NCBI RefSeq assembly: GCF_016124325.1
Contig: NZ_WGNY01000016.1
Location: 1 to 64,000, forward strand
Reading direction: 5' to 3'
From: Phenylobacterium sp.
GTDB taxonomy: Bacteria; Pseudomonadota; Alphaproteobacteria; Caulobacterales; Caulobacteraceae
Length of the DNA stretch: 64,000 bases
The notes beneath the pieces are model-generated. The model saw only the letters and a list, made by a program, of their open reading frames with translations, had not been told where the DNA came from and searched no databases. The position numbers and the translations under genes were made by a program. Every line of letters starts with the position of its first letter. Positions within the stretch are counted from its first letter, which is position 1. Shown one piece after another: positions 41,865-51,141 of the stretch.

Positions 41865-42634
41865 TCCGCGGCCTCCGCCTGGCGTGTGGCGGCGCGCATC
41901 GCGGCCTGCTGCTCGGCGTAGGTGGGCGCGAGGGCCTCGGGCCGGCGGGGAAGGGCGCGTTTGGTGCGCACCAGCTGCCAGCCCCGGCGGTTGAGGTACC
42001 AGACCGGCGCCGAAAGCATGTGCACGAGGCGGGTGAACGGGAAGACCAAGAGAATGGTCATGCCCAGGGCCAGGTGCGCCTTGAACACCCATTGGACGTC
42101 GGCGACGAAGTCGGCCACGTGGGGCCGGAAGGTGAAGACCCCCTGCGCCCAGCTCATGAACTTCAGCATCTCGCTCCCGTCGCGGTGCTGGAACGAGACC
42201 GGAATGGTGGAGAGACCCAGGAGCAACTGCAGCATCAGGACGATGAGGATCGCGGTGTCGCCGAAGCTGGACGTCTTGCGGATCCGCGGGTCGAAGAGGC
42301 GGCGGTGCAGCAGCAGGCCGCCGCCGGCGAGCGCCATCAGGCCCGCGACGCCGCCGGCGACCATGGCCAGCATCTGCTTGGCCGAGTGGGCGACGCCGAG
42401 CGTATCCCATATCCAGACAGGGGTGAGCAGGCCCACGAAATGGCCGCCGAAGATCATCAGCACGCCGAGGTGGAAGAGCACCGAGCCGGTCACCAGCTGG
42501 CGCCGCCTCAGGAGCTGCGAAGAGCCCGTGCGCCAGGTGTAGGGCTCGCGGTCGAACCGCACGATCGAGCCGATCACCAGCACGGAGAGCGCGATGTAGG
42601 GATAGACGCCGAAGAGGATCTGGTTGAGGTCCAT
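41861..42634 (-). CDS. narI: Respiratory nitrate reductase gamma subunit
   Basis: 257 residues with five membrane segments starting 'LFGVYPYIALSVLVIGSIVRFDREPYTWRTGSSQLL'. It is the membrane anchor that carries two b-type hemes and takes electrons from quinol. Histidine-bearing helices: 'LFHLGVLMIFGGHFVGLL' and 'QWVFKAHLALGMTILLVFPFTRLVHMLSAPVWYL'. It starts ten bases after narJ and has GAGG before the ATG. The tail beyond the last helix is longer than in E. coli (polar, Ala-rich). Confidence 0.94.
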   Translation of the reverse strand: MDLNQILFGVYPYIALSVLVIGSIVRFDREPYTWRTGSSQLLRRRQLVTGSVLFHLGVLMIFGGHFVGLLTPVWIWDTLGVAHSAKQMLAMVAGGVAGLMALAGGGLLLHRRLFDPRIRKTSSFGDTAILIVLMLQLLLGLSTIPVSFQHRDGSEMLKFMSWAQGVFTFRPHVADFVADVQWVFKAHLALGMTILLVFPFTRLVHMLSAPVWYLNRRGWQLVRTKRALPRRPEALAPTYAEQQAAMRAATRQAEAAE

Positions 42635-42644
42635 TTGCGTATCC

Positions 42645-43346
42645 TCAAGCCGCCGGGCGCACGCGCCGGGGCGCGGGGGCGGTCTGCATCGCCTTCACAA
42701 GCGCGTCGGCCTTGGGGCAGCCGACCTCGGAAGGCCCGAAGGTGACGGCGGTCTCGGCCCAGAGCTTGTCCATGGCCTCGAGGTCGTCGGGATTGTCGTC
42801 GGGTTCGGCCATCAACGCCGTCAGCGCCTCGGCGTCGGCCCCGTCGGCCGAGAGCGCGGCCAGGGCGCCGAACACCGCGCGATAGGGGCTCTGGCGCTTG
42901 TGCAGCCGCTCCCCCAGGGCGTGCAGGACGTGCGCGCCCTCGCCCAGCAGCGAGGCGGCCTCGTCATCGGGGAGGGTCGAGAGGAACTCCAGGAACACCG
43001 GCAGGTGATCCGGCAGCTCATTGGCCGAGAGTTCGAGGCCCTTGGCGCGATAGAGCTCCAGCAGCGCCACCATCGCCTGGCCGCGGTCGCGGCTCTCGCC
43101 ATGGACGTGTTCATAGAGGTTGAGCGAGAGCGAGCGCGTCCGGTCGAAGAGCCAGACGTAGCGCTCCTGGGCCTCGTAGAGGTCGGCGCCTGCGAGGTCC
43201 GCACACAGGCGGACCAGAGCGCGGCGGATCGGCCCGGGAATCCGCAGGTCGGCGGACACGACCTCCGACGCGGCCGGGAGCAGGGCGCGTCCGGCCTCCG
43301 TCGGATAGCTGAGCAGGAGGGCCAGGGCCCGATAGGTGAGGGACAT
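42645..43346 (-). CDS. narJ: Nitrate reductase molybdenum cofactor assembly chaperone
   Basis: 233 residues. The TorD/NarJ-family helical chaperone that binds the NarG N-terminus while the cofactor is inserted. Recognised by 'LTYRALALLLSYPTEAGRALL', 'LYEAQERYVWLFDRTRSLSLNLYEHVHGESRDRGQAMVALLELYRAKGLEL' and 'ELPDHLPVFLEFLS'. Its ATG follows the narH stop directly (TAGATG), showing coupling in the narGHJI order. Confidence 0.95.
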   Translation of the reverse strand: MSLTYRALALLLSYPTEAGRALLPAASEVVSADLRIPGPIRRALVRLCADLAGADLYEAQERYVWLFDRTRSLSLNLYEHVHGESRDRGQAMVALLELYRAKGLELSANELPDHLPVFLEFLSTLPDDEAASLLGEGAHVLHALGERLHKRQSPYRAVFGALAALSADGADAEALTALMAEPDDNPDDLEAMDKLWAETAVTFGPSEVGCPKADALVKAMQTAPAPRRVRPAA

Positions 43347-44873
43347 CTATTCGACCTCCGCCGTGGTGGGCGCGCGCGAGCGCTTCTTGGGGCCGAACAG
43401 GCCCAGTTCCGTGCGGCCGCCCGAGCAGCCGTTGCCGAAGGTGAAGCCGCAGGAGCCCTTCAGGTCGTAGGCGTCCTCGACCGCCTCGCGGTGCGTCGTG
43501 GGGATGACGAAGCGGTCCTCGTAATTGGCGATCGCCATGTAGCGGTACATCTCGTCGATGTGGGCGGCGGTCAGGCCGACCCGCTCGGCGATGGCGTGAT
43601 CGATGCGGCCGTCGACGGTCTTGGCGCGCATGTAGCTGCGCATGGCCAGCATCCGCTCCAGCGCCTGGACGACGGGCGGCTCGTTGCCCGCTGTAAGCAG
43701 GTTGGCGAGGTAGCGGACCGGGATGCGAAGGCTGCGCACATCCGGCATCTCGCCGTCCATCTCCAGCGCCCCGGCCGAAGCGGCCGACTGGATCGGCGAC
43801 AGTGGCGGGACGTACCAGACCATCGGCAGGGTCCGGTATTCCGGGTGCAGCGGGAAGGCGACCTTCCAGTCGATGGCCATCTTGTAGACCGGGCTGCGGC
43901 GGGCGGCCTCCAGCCAGGCCTCCGGGACCCCGTCGCGGCGCGCCTGGTCGATCACCTTCGGGTCGACGGGATCCAGGAAGACGTCGAGCTGGGCCTGGTA
44001 GAGGTCCTTCTCGTCCGGCTCGGCGGCGGCGGCCTCGATACGGTCGGCGTCATAGAGCAGGACGCCGAGATAGCGGATGCGGCCCACGCAGGTCTCGGAA
44101 CAGACCGTCGGCTGGCCCACCTCGATGCGCGGGAAGCAGAAGGTGCACTTCTCGGACTTACCGCTCTCCCAGTTGTAGTAGATTTTCTTGTACGGGCAGG
44201 CCGAGACGCACATCCGCCAGCCGCGGCACTTGTCCTGGTCGATCAGGACAATGCCGTCCTCCTCGCGCTTGTAGATCGCGCCCGACGGGCAGGCGGCGAC
44301 GCAGGCGGGGTTGAGGCAGTGCTCGCACAGCCTCGGCAGGTACATCATGAAGGTCTGTTCGAACTGGCCGTAGATCTCCTTCTCGACCCCTTCGAAGTTG
44401 TAGTCGGCCGAGCGCTTCTTGAACTCACCGCCCAGGATCTCCTCCCAGTTGGGGCCCCATTCGATCTTCTCCATCCGCTCGCCGGTGATCTTCGAACGCG
44501 GCCGCGCGGTCGGGAACGCCTTCATCTCCGGCGCCGTCTGCAGGTGGCCGTAGTCGAAGTCGAAGGGTTCGTAGTAGTCGTCGATCTCGGGCAGGTCGGG
44601 GTTGGCGAAGATCTTCGCCAGAATCCGCCACTTGGCTCCCATCTTCGGCTCGATCCGGCCGTTGGCCTTGCGGATCCAGCCGCCGTTCCAGCGCTTCTGG
44701 TTCTCCCAGTCCTTGGGATAGCCGACGCCGGGCTTGGTCTCGACGTTGTTGAACCAGGCGTATTCGACGCCTTGCCGGTTGGTCCAGACGTTCTTGCAGG
44801 TGACGGAGCAGGTATGACACCCGATGCACTTGTCGAGGTTCAGCACCATGCCGATCTGGGCGCGGACTTTCAT
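43347..44873 (-). CDS. narH: Respiratory nitrate reductase beta subunit
   Basis: 508 residues; ATG overlaps the narG stop. The electron-transfer subunit with four Fe-S clusters. Cysteine motifs: 'CIGCHTCSVTCKN', 'CEHCLNPACVAACPSGAIYKR', 'CRGWRMCVSACPYKKIYYN' (Trp replaces one Cys, marking the 3Fe-4S site as in other NarH) and 'KCTFCFPRIEVGQPTVCSETC'. Length and order match known NarH. A soluble cytoplasmic protein bound to NarG and NarI. Confidence 0.97.
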   Translation of the reverse strand: MKVRAQIGMVLNLDKCIGCHTCSVTCKNVWTNRQGVEYAWFNNVETKPGVGYPKDWENQKRWNGGWIRKANGRIEPKMGAKWRILAKIFANPDLPEIDDYYEPFDFDYGHLQTAPEMKAFPTARPRSKITGERMEKIEWGPNWEEILGGEFKKRSADYNFEGVEKEIYGQFEQTFMMYLPRLCEHCLNPACVAACPSGAIYKREEDGIVLIDQDKCRGWRMCVSACPYKKIYYNWESGKSEKCTFCFPRIEVGQPTVCSETCVGRIRYLGVLLYDADRIEAAAAEPDEKDLYQAQLDVFLDPVDPKVIDQARRDGVPEAWLEAARRSPVYKMAIDWKVAFPLHPEYRTLPMVWYVPPLSPIQSAASAGALEMDGEMPDVRSLRIPVRYLANLLTAGNEPPVVQALERMLAMRSYMRAKTVDGRIDHAIAERVGLTAAHIDEMYRYMAIANYEDRFVIPTTHREAVEDAYDLKGSCGFTFGNGCSGGRTELGLFGPKKRSRAPTTAEVE

Positions 44874-47800
44874 TGGCGGGGCTCCACGGCCGACTTGGGC
44901 TCTTCCAGCCAATCGACCTTGTTCATCTTGCGGACGACGACGAACTCGTCCCGGTTCGCGCCCACGGTCCCGTAGTAGTTGAAGCCGTAGGCGAGCTGGG
45001 CGTAGCCGCCGATCATGTGGGTCGGCTTGGGCACGGTGCGGGTGCAGGAGTTGTGGATGCCGCCGCGCAGGCCGGTGACCTGCGAGCCCGGCGTGTTCAT
45101 GATCTTCTCCTGCGCGTGGTACATGAAGGTCGTGCCTTCACGGATGCGCTGGGAGACCACCGCGCGCGCCGTCAGCGCACCGTTGGCGTTGAAGACCTCG
45201 ATCCAGTCGTTGTCCTCGATCCCGGCGTTGCGGGCGTCCACCTCCGACATCCAGACCACCGGCCCGCCGCGGTTCAGCGTCAGCATCAGCAGGTTGTCGG
45301 AATAGGTGGAGTGGATGCCCCATTTCTGGTGCGGGGTGATGAAATTGAGGACGATCTCGGTCTCGCCGTTTGGCGTCTTGCCCTTCACCCAGGTGGTCTT
45401 GAGGTCGACGGGCGGGCGGTACACGCACAGCGCCTCGCCGAACGCCCGCATCCACAGGTGGTCTTGGTAGAGCTGCTGACGGCCCGTCAGAGTCCGCCAC
45501 GGGATCAGCTCGTGGACGTTCGTGTAGCCGGCGTTGTAGCAGACCTTCTCGCTTTCCAGCCCTGACCAGATCGGCGAGGAGATGATCTTGCGCGGCTGGG
45601 CGACCAGGTCGCGGTAGCGGATCTTCTCGTCTTCCTTCGGGAGCGCCAGGTGCGCGTGCTCGCGGCCGGTCTGCTTGCCAAGCGCCTCCCACGCCTTGAC
45701 GGCGACCTCCCCGTTGGTCTCCGGCGCCAGCATGAGGATCGTCTCGCAGGCGTCGATGTCGCTTTCGATGCGCGGCAGGCCCTCGCTGACGCCGGCCTCC
45801 ATGACATGGCCGTTGAGCTCGCCCAGCAGGCCGACCTCATGCTCGGTGTTCCACGTCATGCCCTTGCCGCCGTTGCCGGCCTTGGACATCAGCGGGCCCA
45901 GAGAGGTGAACTGCTTGTAGAGGTTGGGGTAGTCGCGCTCGACCACGGTGATCTGCGGCATGGTCTTGCCGGGGATCGGTTCGCATTCGCCGAGGTACCA
46001 GTCCTTGACGTCGAAGGGCTGGGCCATCTCCGCGGCGCTGTCGTGCTGGATCGGGGTGAGGACGACGTCCTTCTCGACGCCCAGGACTTCGGGCGCGACC
46101 TCGGAGAACTTCCGGGCGATCGCCTTGAAGATCTCCCAGTCCGACTTCGACTCCCACGCCGGGTCCACGGCCGCGCTCAGCGGGTGGATGAAGGGGTGCA
46201 TGTCGGAGGTGTTGAGGTCGTTCTTCTCGTACCAGGTGGCGGTCGGAAGCACGATGTCCGAGTAGACGGCCGTGGTGGACATCCGGAAGTCGAGGGTGAC
46301 CAGAAGGTCGAGCTTCCCTTCGGGGGCCTCGTCATGCCAGGCGACGTCCATCGGCTTCTGCCGGCCGGTCTGGCCCAGGTCCTTACCCTGGACGCCGTGG
46401 GCTGCGCCCAGGAGGTGCTTCAGGAAATACTCATGGCCCTTGCCGGACGAGCCCAGCAGGTTCGAGCGCCAGACGAACATGTTGCGCGGCCAGTTGGCTG
46501 GGTCGTCGGGGTCGTGGCATGAAAGCTCGATGTTGCGGGCCTTCAGCTCGCGCACCGCGTAGACCTTGGGATCGACCCCGGCCGCGTCGGCGGCGCGGGC
46601 GACCTCCAGCGGATTGGTCTTGAGCGAGGGAGCCGACGGCAGCCAGCCCATCCGTTCGGCGCGGACGTTGAAGTCGATCAGCGAGGCGTTCCAGGGGCCG
46701 TCCGGCGCCGTCGGAGACAGGATCTCGGACGCGCTGACGGTCTCATACCGGTACTGGTCGGTGTGGGCGTAGAAGAACGACGTGGAATTCTGCTGCCGCG
46801 GCGGGCGGATCCAGTCGGTCGCGAAGGCCAGGGGCGCCCAGCCGGTCTGCGGCCGCAGCTTCTCCTGGCCGACGTAGTGGCTCCAGCCGCCGCCCGACTG
46901 GCCCACGCAACCGCACATCACCAGCATGTTGATGACGCCGCGGTAGTTCATGTCCATATGGAACCAGTGGTTCATCGCCGCGCCGATGATCACCATCGAC
47001 CTGCCGTTGGTCTTCTCGGCGTTGGTGGCGAAGCCGCGGGCCACGGCGATGATCTGCTCGGCCGGGACGGTCGTGATCGCCTCGGCCCAGCCGGGCGAGT
47101 AGGGCTCCAGGCTTTCGTAGCTCGTCGGCATGTGCTCGCCGCCGAAGCCCTGGTCGACCCCGTAGTTGGCGAGGAACAGGTCGTAGACGCTGGCGACCAG
47201 CGCCTCGCCGTCCTTCAGCTGCATCCGCTTCACCGGCACGTTGCGAACCAGGATGTCGGGGTGCTCGGTGGAGGCGAAGCCGTTGGAGGCCGTGTTGGCG
47301 AAGTAGGGGAAGCGGACGCCCACCACCTCGTCATGAGCGCCTTTCAGGCCCAGCCGCAGCACGGTGTCGGCGCCGCCGGCGTCCTTCTCCTCGAGGTTCC
47401 ACTTGCCATCCTCGCCCCAGCGGAAGCCGATCGAGCCGTTGGGGACCACCACCTGCCCAGTGACCTCGTCGATGGCGACGGTCTTCCATTCCGGGTTGTT
47501 GGTCTGGTCGAGGGCGCCGTCGAAGTCGGCGGCGCGCAGCAGACGCTCGGACACATAGCCGCCGTCCTGGGGAACCAGGCGCACGAGCATGGGCAGGTCG
47601 GAGTACCTGCGGATGTAGTCGCGGAAATACGGGACCTGCCGGTCGACGTGGAACTCCTTGAGGATCACGTGGCCGAACGCCATGGCCAGCGCCGCGTCCG
47701 TGCCCTGCTTCACCGGCAGCCACAGGTCGGAGAACTTCGAGGCCTCGGAATAGTCGGGGCAGATCACCACCGACTTGGCGCCGCGGTAGCGGGCCTCGGT

Positions 47801-48601
47801 GTAGAAGTGCGCGTCGGGCGTCCGCGTCTGCGGGACGTTCGAGCCCCACAGCATCAGGAAGCCGGAGTTGTACCAGTCGGCGCTTTCGGCGACGTCGGTC
47901 TGCTCGCCCCAGGTCTGCGGGGACGACGGCGGCAGGTCGCAATACCAGTCGTAGAACGAGCCGCAGACGCCGCCCAGGAGCTGCAGATAGCGCGCCCCGG
48001 CCGCGTAGGAGACCATCGACATGGCCGGGATCGGCGAGAAGCCGAACACCCGGTCCGGGCCCCACTGCTTGACCGTGTGGGCGTTGGCGGCGGCCACGAT
48101 CTCGGTGACCTCGTCCCAGGTGGCGCGCACGAAGCCGCCGGATCCGCGCATGGACGTGTAGCTCTTGCGCTTCGCGGAGTTGTTCTGGATCGAGGCCCAG
48201 GCGGCGACCGGCGCCATCGTCGCCCGCGCCTCGCGCCACAGCTTGAGCAGCCGCGAGCGCACCAGCGGATACTTCACCCGATTGGCCGAGTAGAGATACC
48301 AGCTGTAGCTGGCGCCCCGCGCGCAGCCGCGCGGCTCGTGATTGGGCAGCTCCGGACGCGTCCGCGGATAGTCGGTCTGCTGAGTCTCCCAGGTGACGAT
48401 CCCGCCCTTGACGTAGATCTTCCAGGAGCACGAGCCCGTGCAGTTCACGCCGTGGGTGGAACGGACGATCTTGTCGTGGCGCCAGCGCGACCGGTACGCC
48501 TCCTCCCAGGCCCGGTCCTCGTCGTTCATGACGCCGTGGCCGTCGGAGAAAAGCTCAGTCTTGCGCGTGAAGAACGCCAGGCGGTCGAGGGTGTTGCTCA
48601 T
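44870..48601 (-). CDS. narG: Respiratory nitrate reductase alpha (catalytic) subunit
   Basis: 1243 residues from the ATG complementary to 48599-48601 (MSNTLDRLAFF; a longer upstream frame has no support). It reduces nitrate to nitrite at a molybdenum bis-MGD centre on the cytoplasmic face. The N-terminal FS0 cluster site is visible as H50, C54 and C58 (THGVNCTGSCSW), with a later Cys at HEPRGCARG. 'DWYCDLPPSSPQTWGEQTDVAESADWYN' holds the region of the Asp molybdenum ligand. The C-terminus runs to 'NRDEFVVVRKMNKVDW'. It overlaps narH by four bases. Confidence 0.97.
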   Translation of the reverse strand: MSNTLDRLAFFTRKTELFSDGHGVMNDEDRAWEEAYRSRWRHDKIVRSTHGVNCTGSCSWKIYVKGGIVTWETQQTDYPRTRPELPNHEPRGCARGASYSWYLYSANRVKYPLVRSRLLKLWREARATMAPVAAWASIQNNSAKRKSYTSMRGSGGFVRATWDEVTEIVAAANAHTVKQWGPDRVFGFSPIPAMSMVSYAAGARYLQLLGGVCGSFYDWYCDLPPSSPQTWGEQTDVAESADWYNSGFLMLWGSNVPQTRTPDAHFYTEARYRGAKSVVICPDYSEASKFSDLWLPVKQGTDAALAMAFGHVILKEFHVDRQVPYFRDYIRRYSDLPMLVRLVPQDGGYVSERLLRAADFDGALDQTNNPEWKTVAIDEVTGQVVVPNGSIGFRWGEDGKWNLEEKDAGGADTVLRLGLKGAHDEVVGVRFPYFANTASNGFASTEHPDILVRNVPVKRMQLKDGEALVASVYDLFLANYGVDQGFGGEHMPTSYESLEPYSPGWAEAITTVPAEQIIAVARGFATNAEKTNGRSMVIIGAAMNHWFHMDMNYRGVINMLVMCGCVGQSGGGWSHYVGQEKLRPQTGWAPLAFATDWIRPPRQQNSTSFFYAHTDQYRYETVSASEILSPTAPDGPWNASLIDFNVRAERMGWLPSAPSLKTNPLEVARAADAAGVDPKVYAVRELKARNIELSCHDPDDPANWPRNMFVWRSNLLGSSGKGHEYFLKHLLGAAHGVQGKDLGQTGRQKPMDVAWHDEAPEGKLDLLVTLDFRMSTTAVYSDIVLPTATWYEKNDLNTSDMHPFIHPLSAAVDPAWESKSDWEIFKAIARKFSEVAPEVLGVEKDVVLTPIQHDSAAEMAQPFDVKDWYLGECEPIPGKTMPQITVVERDYPNLYKQFTSLGPLMSKAGNGGKGMTWNTEHEVGLLGELNGHVMEAGVSEGLPRIESDIDACETILMLAPETNGEVAVKAWEALGKQTGREHAHLALPKEDEKIRYRDLVAQPRKIISSPIWSGLESEKVCYNAGYTNVHELIPWRTLTGRQQLYQDHLWMRAFGEALCVYRPPVDLKTTWVKGKTPNGETEIVLNFITPHQKWGIHSTYSDNLLMLTLNRGGPVVWMSEVDARNAGIEDNDWIEVFNANGALTARAVVSQRIREGTTFMYHAQEKIMNTPGSQVTGLRGGIHNSCTRTVPKPTHMIGGYAQLAYGFNYYGTVGANRDEFVVVRKMNKVDWLEEPKSAVEPRQ

Positions 48602-48697
48602 TCTGCGGGAACCTTGATCAAAGGCGCGCCGGGGCGCGCGCGAGCCGGGTGTCGCCAACGAAAGCGCCTCGGCTGGTTGTCTTGTGGGCGCCGCCTC

Positions 48698-50047
48698 TCA
48701 TTCGGCGGCCGCCTTCACTCCGGCGGGGCGGTGCGGATCCTCGAAGTGGAGCTGCGCCATTTCCGGAAGCTGGGGCAATTCGGCGAGCGTGGGGGCGTGC
48801 TCGCGTTCCATGCGCAGGACCGCAACATGCATCCAGGCGAGCGCCGTTCCCACCAGGATGAACAGCAGCATGAAACAGCTGGTCCACACGTGGGTTAGGT
48901 CGTTGAGCGCGCCGAACGCGATCGGCAGGACGAAACCGCCCAGGCCGCCGATCATGCCGACCACTCCGCCGACGGCGCCGATGTGTTCGGGGTAGTAGAC
49001 CGGGATGTGCTTGAACACCGCCGCCATGCCCAGCGCCATGAAGAAGCCGAGCGTGAAGATGAGGACCGTGAACACGGGCAGGGCTGTCGCGACACGAAAC
49101 TGGATTGGACCGTCGATGCCGTCGACGACATAGGTCGTGGCCGGATAGGAGAGCACGAAGGCGGCGGCCAAGCTCACGCCGAAGGTCAGGTACATGACCG
49201 TGCGCGCCCCGATGCGGTCGGACAGCCAGCCGCCGAAAATCCGGAAGAGGGCAGCCGGCGTCGAAAAGGCGGCCGCCATCATGCCGGCGGTCCGGATGTC
49301 CAGTTTGTAGACGCCGATCAGGTAGCGCGGCAGCCACAGGGCCAGCGCCACCGACGCGCCAAAGACGAAGAAGTAATAGAGGGCGAAGCGCCAGACCTGC
49401 AGCCTGCGCAGGGGCGCGAGCTGTTCCAGCATCGAGCGCGGCTTCTGCTTGAGCGCTCGGCGGCGCGCCAGTTCCGGCTCGTCCCTGGTGACGAAAAAGA
49501 CTAGCACGGCCACGATGGCGAGCGTCGCCGCCCAGATCTGGGCGACGGCCTGCCATCCCATCGCCAGCAAGACGAGCGGCGCCGCGAGGTTGGTCAGCGC
49601 AGCGCCGAGGTTGCCGGCGCCGAAGACGCCGAGCGCCGTGCCCTGTTGTTTCGGCGGATAGAACTTCGAGACATAGCCGACCCCGACCGAGAAGGTCGCG
49701 CCCGCCAGCCCGAGACCCAAAGCCGCCAGAAGGAACTGCAGATAGCTGTGGCCGTACGAGAGCAGGAAGGCCGAACCGGCGGCGACGAGAGTCGCCGCGA
49801 GATTGACCCGGCGCCCGCCGAACTGGTCAGCCCAGACTCCCAGCGGCAGGCGCGCGAGCGAGCCGGTCAATATGGGGGTGCCGGCCAGCAGGCCGAATTC
49901 GGCGTCCGTGAGTCCGAGGTCGGTCTTGATGCGGAGGCCGATGATCGAAAATATCGTCCAAACGGCAAAGCAGGCTGTGAAGTGCAGCGTGCTCATGCCG
50001 AGCGCCACCCGGGCGCCAGGCTGGCCTGATACGGTGGTGTCGGTCAC
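48698..50047 (-). CDS. narK: Nitrate/nitrite transporter (NarK family, MFS)
   Basis: 449 residues from a GTG (complement of 50045-50047) with GAGGGG upstream; longer frames lack a site. Twelve membrane segments. NarK features: 'LHFTACFAVWTIFSIIGLRIKTDLGLTDAEFGLLAGTPILTGSLARLPLGVWADQFGGRRVN' and 'AGNLGAALTNLAAPLVL' and 'GGVVGMIGGLGGFVLPIAFG' (the nitrate signature regions). It imports nitrate or exchanges it for nitrite. It is the first gene of the nar operon, 97 bases before narG, with a Crp/Fnr box about 87 bases upstream of its start. Confidence 0.94.
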   Translation of the reverse strand: MTDTTVSGQPGARVALGMSTLHFTACFAVWTIFSIIGLRIKTDLGLTDAEFGLLAGTPILTGSLARLPLGVWADQFGGRRVNLAATLVAAGSAFLLSYGHSYLQFLLAALGLGLAGATFSVGVGYVSKFYPPKQQGTALGVFGAGNLGAALTNLAAPLVLLAMGWQAVAQIWAATLAIVAVLVFFVTRDEPELARRRALKQKPRSMLEQLAPLRRLQVWRFALYYFFVFGASVALALWLPRYLIGVYKLDIRTAGMMAAAFSTPAALFRIFGGWLSDRIGARTVMYLTFGVSLAAAFVLSYPATTYVVDGIDGPIQFRVATALPVFTVLIFTLGFFMALGMAAVFKHIPVYYPEHIGAVGGVVGMIGGLGGFVLPIAFGALNDLTHVWTSCFMLLFILVGTALAWMHVAVLRMEREHAPTLAELPQLPEMAQLHFEDPHRPAGVKAAAE

Positions 50048-50126
50048 AGCGCCCCTCGAGCGATTGCGGGAGGCCGCTTGCCTCCCTATTGGCCCGAAGA
50101 TGTGCCGCAACAGCGCTGAGTTGGCC

Positions 50127-50140
50127 TTGACCAACATCAA
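50127..50140. promoter_or_regulatory. Crp/Fnr-type box upstream of narK
   Basis: TTGAC-CAAC-ATCAA, matching TTGAY-N4-RTCAA, about 87 bases before the narK start; likely drives the nine-gene nar operon. Confidence 0.7.
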
Positions 50141-50238
50141 GCAAAAGCGAACTCGCTAGATCTGCTTCTGATTTTGGCGCGACGAACCAGCGCAGCGGAC
50201 GCGAAATACTGAAATCTAAACCTACATCAACTGATGGC

Positions 50239-50252
50239 TTGATGTTCATCAA
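50239..50252. promoter_or_regulatory. Perfect Fnr box between narK and the Crp/Fnr gene
   Basis: TTGAT-GTTC-ATCAA, exact consensus, in the 300-base divergent region between narK and the regulator gene. A CATCAA...TTGATG pair around it adds further half-sites. Confidence 0.75.
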
Positions 50253-50280
50253 GCGTCGAACCCTCGCGGTGGCGGCGGGA

Positions 50281-50294
50281 TTGACGAAGATCAA
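50281..50294. promoter_or_regulatory. Fnr box upstream of the Crp/Fnr regulator
   Basis: TTGAC-GAAG-ATCAA, exact match to TTGAY-N4-RTCAA, about 60-75 bases before the regulator start; suggests self-control. Confidence 0.7.
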
Positions 50295-50354
50295 GGCAGC
50301 TGACCGTCACTTGGCGCCTGTTGCACGGGACATTCTGTGGGAGGGCCTGCGACC

Positions 50355-51131
50355 GTGCCGATGCGACCGGCGGATCTGGACCGCGTAAGAGCCCTGCCGC
50401 TCTTCTCGGATTGTTCTGACGCGACCTTCCGAGACGTCACTGCCGGCGCCTTCCTTCAGCGCTTTCCTCCCGGCACCACCCTGCTGCTCGAAGGCGACCA
50501 GGTCGACTTCCTCTACGTTCTGCTCGACGGCATCGTCGAACTTGAAGGGACGTGGAACGACAAGGAGACCACCCTGTCGATCCTGAAGCCGGTCTCCACG
50601 TTCATCCTGGCGGCCGTCGTCCTGGACGCCGACGGCCTGATGACCGCGCGAACGCTCGAGCGATCCGACATCCTGATGCTGTCGGGCGAAGCGATCCGGC
50701 GGGCCATGAAGGCCGACGCGGGCTTCGCCTGCGCGGTCGCCGAGGAGTTGTCCGGCTGTTACCGGGGTCTGGTCCGCACGCTGAAGAACCAGAAGCTGCG
50801 CGGCGGCATCGAGCGCCTCGCGAACTACCTGATCACCCAGAAGGTCCGGTTGGGCGGCGAGCCCACCTTCACCCTCCCGCACGAGAAGCGCGTGCTGGCC
50901 TCGCTGCTCGGCATGACGCCTGAGAACCTGTCGCGGGCCTTCGCGACCCTTACCGACTATGGCGTCGAGACCAAAGGCGCGGAGGTCACAATCGGTCGTC
51001 CTGCGGTGCTGGAGCGGCTCGCGAAACCAACGCCCATGATCGACAATCACCAGCCGGTGAAGGGCGGCCCCACGGGCAAGGCGCAGCGCGAGCGCTGGCC
51101 TGTCGCCGGCGACCGGACGCAGGCGGCCTGA
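50355..51131 (+). CDS. Crp/Fnr-family transcriptional regulator (likely Dnr/Nnr type)
   Basis: About 258 residues from GTG 50355, chosen because GAGGG is nine bases upstream; ATG 50361 and GTG 50337 are alternatives. A cyclic-nucleotide-type sensor domain ('LPLFSDCSDATFRDVTAGAFLQRFPPGTTLLLEGDQVDFLYVLLDGIVEL') joins a winged helix ('RVLASLLGMTPENLSRAFATLTDYGV'). It lacks the N-terminal Fe-S cysteines of Fnr, so it resembles Dnr/NnrR proteins that sense NO. Boxes matching its family's site lie before almost every operon of the nitrate set, so it is the natural candidate regulator. Confidence 0.88.
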   Translation: MPMRPADLDRVRALPLFSDCSDATFRDVTAGAFLQRFPPGTTLLLEGDQVDFLYVLLDGIVELEGTWNDKETTLSILKPVSTFILAAVVLDADGLMTARTLERSDILMLSGEAIRRAMKADAGFACAVAEELSGCYRGLVRTLKNQKLRGGIERLANYLITQKVRLGGEPTFTLPHEKRVLASLLGMTPENLSRAFATLTDYGVETKGAEVTIGRPAVLERLAKPTPMIDNHQPVKGGPTGKAQRERWPVAGDRTQAA

Positions 51132-51141
51132 CCAGCTCTGT

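Noticed and set aside
42624..44975. Long plus-strand open frame opposite narJ-narH (about 780 codons)
   Set aside because: It is a shadow of the strongly biased GC-rich codons of narH and narJ; the product is Val/Leu/Asp/Arg-rich with no domain, while the minus strand carries unmistakable nar genes.
46763..48898. Long plus-strand frame opposite narG (about 710 codons)
   Set aside because: Same shadow effect; no motifs and no ribosome site.
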